A stretch of 26,355 nucleotides of DNA from the NCBI GenBank assembly GCA_964638815.1, contig CAZXBB010000326.1, positions 1-26,355 on the forward strand, given 5' to 3'. This document shows positions 23,801 through 26,355 of this stretch, one piece after another. The number at the start of each line of letters is the position of its first letter. Position 1 is the first letter of the stretch. The DNA is from CAZXBB01 sp964638815 (GTDB lineage Bacteria > Planctomycetota > Phycisphaerae > Phycisphaerales > SM1A02). A program made the translations under genes and the position numbers. The notes below the pieces were generated by a model. The model was not told the DNA's origin. It made no database searches and saw nothing but the letters and a program-made list of their open reading frames with translations.

Positions 23801-24541
23801 GACGCGGCGGCCACGACGGAGGCACGGGAGACCGCCGAACTCCTGCACGACCTCGCGGAGCGCGACATGACGCCCGCTCTCCCCGGCATGGCGGGGGAGC
23901 CGTCGCTCGCGGCGGCGTTCGCGGCCGCGGGCCAGCTCTTCGGCCTCGTCGGCAACGACGCCGGCGCGGAGTCGCTCCTCGCCGAGGCGGTCGTGCTCGA
24001 CCCCGGCGATGCCATGTCCCTCAACAACCTGGGCTACCACCGCCTGGTGGCCGGCCGCGTCGATGACGAGGTGCGCGCGATGATCGAGCGCGCGGCGACA
24101 ATGCAGCCGAACGAGGCGAGCATCACCGATACGAAGGCGTGGCTGCTCTACAAGGATGGCCTCTTCGAGGCAAAGGACGGTCGCCTCGGTGCGGTCGATG
24201 AGCTCGAGCGTGCGATCGGCCTGCTCGACGAGCCGAGCGCGGAGGTGCTCGATCACCTCGGCGACGCTCGGTGGCGCACCGGACGGCGGGAGGACGCCGC
24301 GGCAGCGTGGCGGCAGGCGGCGGTCCTGCTCGAGGATTCCGAACGGAAGGAACAACTGGTCCGGAACTACATGCTGATCCAGTCGCAGGTGTGGGGGCTG
24401 GTCGTCGCCGACCCGGAGGCGATGTATCATCGGGACTTCGGGGCGGTTCTCGAAAGAGTGCGGCGGAAACTGAGCGCGGCGAACGAGGGCGGCGAGCCGC
24501 CGGTGGCGCCGACGCTCGATGAACTGTCACGCACCGAGTGA
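20843..24541 (+). CDS. Large TPR-repeat lipoprotein, function unknown
   Basis: The product is up to 1232 residues. From the ATG that overlaps the previous stop (ATGA), a lipoprotein signal LVAALAGC puts the cysteine at residue 48; from an in-frame ATG at 20915 it would be residue 24, a normal signal-peptide length, so 20915 may be the true start. The rest is alpha-helical and TPR-like throughout: AAWDELLQGKALAAVTRLERAKELDPTSPDILRALAQGY near the N-terminus, and SLNNLGYHRLVAGRVDDEVRAMIERAATMQPNEASITDTKAWLLYKDG and LDHLGDARWRTGRREDAAAAWRQA near the C-terminus. No catalytic motif is seen. It is probably an envelope scaffold or assembly factor, but nothing in the sequence says for what. A long minus-strand open frame over the same DNA is a composition artefact. 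Confidence 0.82.
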   Translation: MTSRAHGAARPRRCDTLCLHASVPMFRSRAVQTACLPVATLVAALAGCAAKPGHVTAPPGDPAPLVAATDERSQAAEAALVLGPVAPPPGIDPAVLEPRPPSDPRARMPLHDALRDASSSFTARGTPAPEPPATDDAHEALLLYVAAWDELLQGKALAAVTRLERAKELDPTSPDILRALAQGYVAVQNPARVVSTYERLVELAPDDSEALLTLGLAAVNRGDDARAVARLAAPRLAGRRFDHDPAADVLADFALHVTLERLGYDTAAIELGRAAAEVSFPRDEPTAYRARLASLYRQRGQIWRAVGDAHCRLGAYESAIHAYEAAARLPLADDAALAGRMVYANLKAGHARRAGAALIGALAAAAPGVTDRHVRLCTYLAASISDHRWVTEGVLELQRDHPDAPGLVRAAAVLLPSDEANRYLRAFVRRRPRAVGGVGELLAWLGVRDAQAAIDLTATLCSEEIDLASSYVRRLLRALPSAAPLIDAEASPASAGHAQVRAIALLQLGAPARAWAECVRALGRWPQDDALRLLRIEMAGRLDEPPLLDEAIAAATDLTGAWAWLVRAAAYRELEDNDAALAAATRACDASDAEDAHRMEARLELARVHIERGLVMDIDPERISVFDDVIGAVEEARQIAPDREEPYELLTLLVGTGGPLADAFKLRQVTTQLRRRIPNGRLTARLEIAESMGRRRFDEALERARALVDADRSDAAALALAMEVWKRADRPDDGEAWLRGLLEPPTADPTVLDQLVRYMLSRERAEPARALLEQRLASAPGDPAAERLLEMVCRVAGPADEAMRLAETRLLRRPEGTRRALQLALVYVQAGAPEAALGQLEWIAAHANAATGRHLAGAIGLSSSMEALPDRRDEVTARLVERAARVDPGASMSVYAAGLLALARDGGVTGRFNGLVASAATESRSARDGTITGVLPWRDLAQRLIDLGNPRAAAAALRARLDAVLEEGYALEPGAFGLLVSMILTVDAAATTEARETAELLHDLAERDMTPALPGMAGEPSLAAAFAAAGQLFGLVGNDAGAESLLAEAVVLDPGDAMSLNNLGYHRLVAGRVDDEVRAMIERAATMQPNEASITDTKAWLLYKDGLFEAKDGRLGAVDELERAIGLLDEPSAEVLDHLGDARWRTGRREDAAAAWRQAAVLLEDSERKEQLVRNYMLIQSQVWGLVVADPEAMYHRDFGAVLERVRRKLSAANEGGEPPVAPTLDELSRTE

Positions 24542-24560
24542 TTCGCACAGGGAGATTCCC

Positions 24561-25310
24561 ATGGCCGGGCACAGCAAGTGGGCCAACATCAAGCATCGGA
24601 AGGCGCGGCAGGACGCCGTGAAGGGGAAGCTGTGGTCGAAGTGCAGCCGGGCCATCATCGTCGCGGCGAAGCACGGCGGTGGCGATCCCGACTCGAACCT
24701 GACCCTGCGCTACGCGATCGACGACGCCAAGGCCGCCAACATGGCCAAGGACACGATCCAGAAGGCGATCAAGAAGGGCACGGGCGAGGATGCGTCGGGC
24801 GCCGACTACGAAGAGCTGCGCTACGAGGGGTACGGACCGAACGGCATCGCGCTCATCATCGACTGCCTCACCGATAACGTGAACCGGACGGCGCCGGAGA
24901 TCCGCCGCATCTTCGAGAAAGGGGGGGGCAAGCTCGCCAAGCCGGGGGCCGTCTCGTTCAGCTTCGCGCAGAAGGGGCTCATCGTCATCGACGGCGAAAA
25001 GGTCGGCGAGGAGCGCCTGATGGAGATCGCGATCGAGGCCGGCGCCGACGACGTCGTGCGGAGCGGTGACGTCTGGGAGATCACGTGTGAGCCGGGTGAC
25101 TTCCTCCCGTTGCGCACCGCGTTCGAGGGCGCGCAGCTCGACGTGCAGTCGGCATCGCTGACCATGATCCCGGGCACTACGGTCGAGTGCGATGCGGACA
25201 CCGCGGGCAAGGTCATGCGTCTCGTCGACGCGTTCGAGGAGCACGACGACGTGCAGAACGTGTACACGAACGCGGACATTCCGGACGAGGTCATGGCAGC
25301 TCTCGAATAG
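24561..25310 (+). CDS. YebC/PmpR/TACO1-family protein
   Basis: The 249-residue product is a full-length member of the family: MAGHSKWANIKHRKARQDAVKGKLWSK, GGDPDSNLTLRYAIDDAKAANMAKDTIQKAIKKGTG, YEGYGPNGIALIIDCLTDNVNRTAPEIRRIFEKGGG, and a C-terminal ferredoxin-like domain. Members have been described as transcriptional regulators (PmpR) and more recently as factors that help ribosomes through difficult sequences such as polyproline; which applies here is unknown. GGAG about 6 nt before the ATG at 24561 is a good ribosome binding site. It follows the TPR gene by 19 bp and precedes the acylphosphatase gene by 17 bp, suggesting one transcript. Confidence 0.95.
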   Translation: MAGHSKWANIKHRKARQDAVKGKLWSKCSRAIIVAAKHGGGDPDSNLTLRYAIDDAKAANMAKDTIQKAIKKGTGEDASGADYEELRYEGYGPNGIALIIDCLTDNVNRTAPEIRRIFEKGGGKLAKPGAVSFSFAQKGLIVIDGEKVGEERLMEIAIEAGADDVVRSGDVWEITCEPGDFLPLRTAFEGAQLDVQSASLTMIPGTTVECDADTAGKVMRLVDAFEEHDDVQNVYTNADIPDEVMAALE

Positions 25311-25327
25311 CCCTCGATCGCGGGCAG

Positions 25328-25600
25328 ATGGCGCGCACACGCTACGACATCACGTTCACCGGCCGGGTCCAGGGAGTTTTCTTCCGCGCGACCGCCGTGG
25401 AAGTCGCAAGCGGCTTCGACGTCGCGGGCTGGGTGCGCAACGAACCCGACGGCTCGGTCCGGTGCGTCGTCGAGGGCGAGCCGGGCGACCTCGACGGATT
25501 CGTGGCGGCGGTGGAGGACGCGAAGCGGGCGAACATCCGCGAGACGAGGGTCGTCGAGGGGAACGCCACCGGCGAGTTCGAGGACTTCTCGGTGCGGTGA
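25328..25600 (+). CDS. acyP: Acylphosphatase
   Basis: The 90-residue protein has the typical length and signature of acylphosphatases, which hydrolyse carboxyl-phosphate bonds such as acetyl phosphate and carbamoyl phosphate. Arg20 in GRVQGVFFRATA and Asn38 in GWVRNEPDGSV are the two catalytic residues; the acylphosphatase GDLDGFVAAVEDA helix follows. The stop codon shares one base with the ATG of the next gene (TGATG). Confidence 0.94.
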   Translation: MARTRYDITFTGRVQGVFFRATAVEVASGFDVAGWVRNEPDGSVRCVVEGEPGDLDGFVAAVEDAKRANIRETRVVEGNATGEFEDFSVR

Positions 25601-26133
25601 TGAGGGTGACGATGCCGATGAAGGCCTCCATGAGGATCCGATCCGCCCTCGCCGCCCTGCTGCTGCTCGCGCTGCCCGGCGGATGCACGAGCCTGCGCGA
25701 GTACTTCGTCGATGCGCCGCCGGACCAGGTATGGGCCGCCCTCGTCGCCGTCGCCCGCGAGCCGAGCTACGAGCACCCCGATCCGGGCCGCCGCTGGACC
25801 GTGACGAAGAACAATGTGTGGGTCGACGAGCGCCACCGCCGCATCGAGATCGAGCGCCGCCTCGACCGCGTCATGCAAACCCCGGCCGCGGACCCGCAGC
25901 GCGAGCGCCAGAACTGGCAGTTCCAGGTCACGTTCAACGTCACCGACAAGCCGAACGCCCTCTTCATCAGTCGCCGCGCGGGTCTCCCGATCGAGGCGCG
26001 TCTCGAGGCCGAACGCTACTTCGACGAAGTGCACGCGCTGCTGGGGACGACGACCCGGCGGCGGGGCCCGGCGACGCTGGGACGGGAGGACGCGGAGGTG
26101 ATCGGGACGGATGTGTATTGGGACGAGCGGTGA
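25600..26133 (+). CDS. Small putative lipoprotein, function unknown
   Basis: From the ATG that overlaps the acylphosphatase stop the product has 177 residues; an in-frame ATG at 25630 would give a more normal signal peptide (MRIRSALAALLLLALPGGC, cysteine at 19). The lipobox LPGGC is somewhat unusual. The mature part begins with DAPPDQVWAALVAVA, which recalls the first helix of START/SRPBCC-type domains, and ends with EARLEAERYFDEVHALLG and an Arg/Gly-rich tail. No family can be named. It may be the last gene of the yebC-acyP unit, as an inverted repeat follows. Confidence 0.72.
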   Translation: MRVTMPMKASMRIRSALAALLLLALPGGCTSLREYFVDAPPDQVWAALVAVAREPSYEHPDPGRRWTVTKNNVWVDERHRRIEIERRLDRVMQTPAADPQRERQNWQFQVTFNVTDKPNALFISRRAGLPIEARLEAERYFDEVHALLGTTTRRRGPATLGREDAEVIGTDVYWDER

Positions 26134-26164
26134 CTTTCGGGGTCAGGAGGGAGCGGAGGGCGCC

Positions 26165-26334
26165 GGAGTCGGTTAACGCGGAGACTGGCGGAGCCGCGGA
26201 GGACGCGGTGGGGGATGGGTCGGCGCCCGGCGGAGCGTCCTCCTGAAGCAGCACCCGAACCACCTCGCTTGTGCTAAAGAATCCCGCCCTCCGCGATCTC
26301 AGCGGCTCCGCCAAGCTCCGCGTTAACCGACTCC
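26165..26334. repeat. Long imperfect inverted repeat
   Basis: 26165-26197 and 26302-26334 are inverted copies matching at 31 of 33 positions, separated by 104 bp. The match continues more weakly inward (11 of 16 positions), giving arms of about 49 bp. Both arms contain the palindrome GTTAAC. The interior carries no convincing gene. It may be a small non-autonomous repeat, or a large transcript hairpin at the end of the upstream unit. Confidence 0.85.
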
Positions 26335-26355
26335 AGCGGGCTCCGCCCCCTCGCC

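Noticed and set aside
20699..24430. 1243-codon minus-strand open frame opposite the TPR gene
   Set aside because: It has no signal peptide, motif or plausible neighbours, and the plus frame has a lipoprotein signal, TPR motifs and overlap coupling.

Overview
The window is 26.4 kb of very GC-rich, gene-dense bacterial chromosome. No phage, plasmid, IS, CRISPR, tRNA or rRNA gene was recognised. The genes point to a double-membraned, flagellated bacterium: lpxI-like (lipid A), exbD with a tonB-like gene (outer-membrane energisation), wecA-like and O-antigen-ligase-like genes, dsbD and fliM. A lone fliM among housekeeping genes, strong local minisatellites, a nusA-infB-rbfA cluster without rimP in front, and a Pro in the GyrA quinolone region would fit Planctomycetota, but that assignment is inference from memory.

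Layout. 1-600: non-coding, two copies of a ~301-bp unit packed with short hairpins. 624-1148 (-): four-helix membrane protein, divergent from gyrA. 1205-6013 (+): gyrA, a one-domain STAS protein sharing one base with it, exbD, and a tonB-like protein whose true start codon is unclear. 5982-7456 (-): lpxI-like gene followed by a TlyA/FtsJ-like methyltransferase without S4 domain. 7486-10838 (+): wecA/mraY-type sugar-phosphate transferase overlapping by 4 bp a large O-antigen-ligase-like protein; with divergent lpxI this makes a cell-envelope block. 10847-13231 (-): dsbD with a doubled N-terminal domain. 13608-14630 (+): fliM, preceded by a 15-bp repeat array made of in-frame start codons. 14631-15092: long structured leader. 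15093-24541 (+): nusA, infB, rbfA, a degenerate HhH-GPD glycosylase-fold protein and a 1232-residue TPR lipoprotein; the last three overlap by 4 bp each. 24561-26133 (+): yebC-type gene, acylphosphatase, small lipoprotein. 26165-26334: long imperfect inverted repeat.

The most interesting parts are non-coding. (a) Read on the minus strand, the hairpins at 1-600 carry GGA in their loops, two of four per unit with the exact CAGGATG heptamer typical of CsrB-class RNAs that titrate CsrA. (b) Nine 15-bp units before fliM each carry ATG/GTG in the fliM frame, several closed at once by TGA, giving a chain of MSD-stop mini-ORFs between the only good Shine-Dalgarno sequence and the fliM start. (c) The nusA operon leader holds two palindromes and a 9-bp triple repeat, and a separate 14-bp minisatellite lies before rbfA. 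All functional readings of these are hypotheses from sequence inspection alone.
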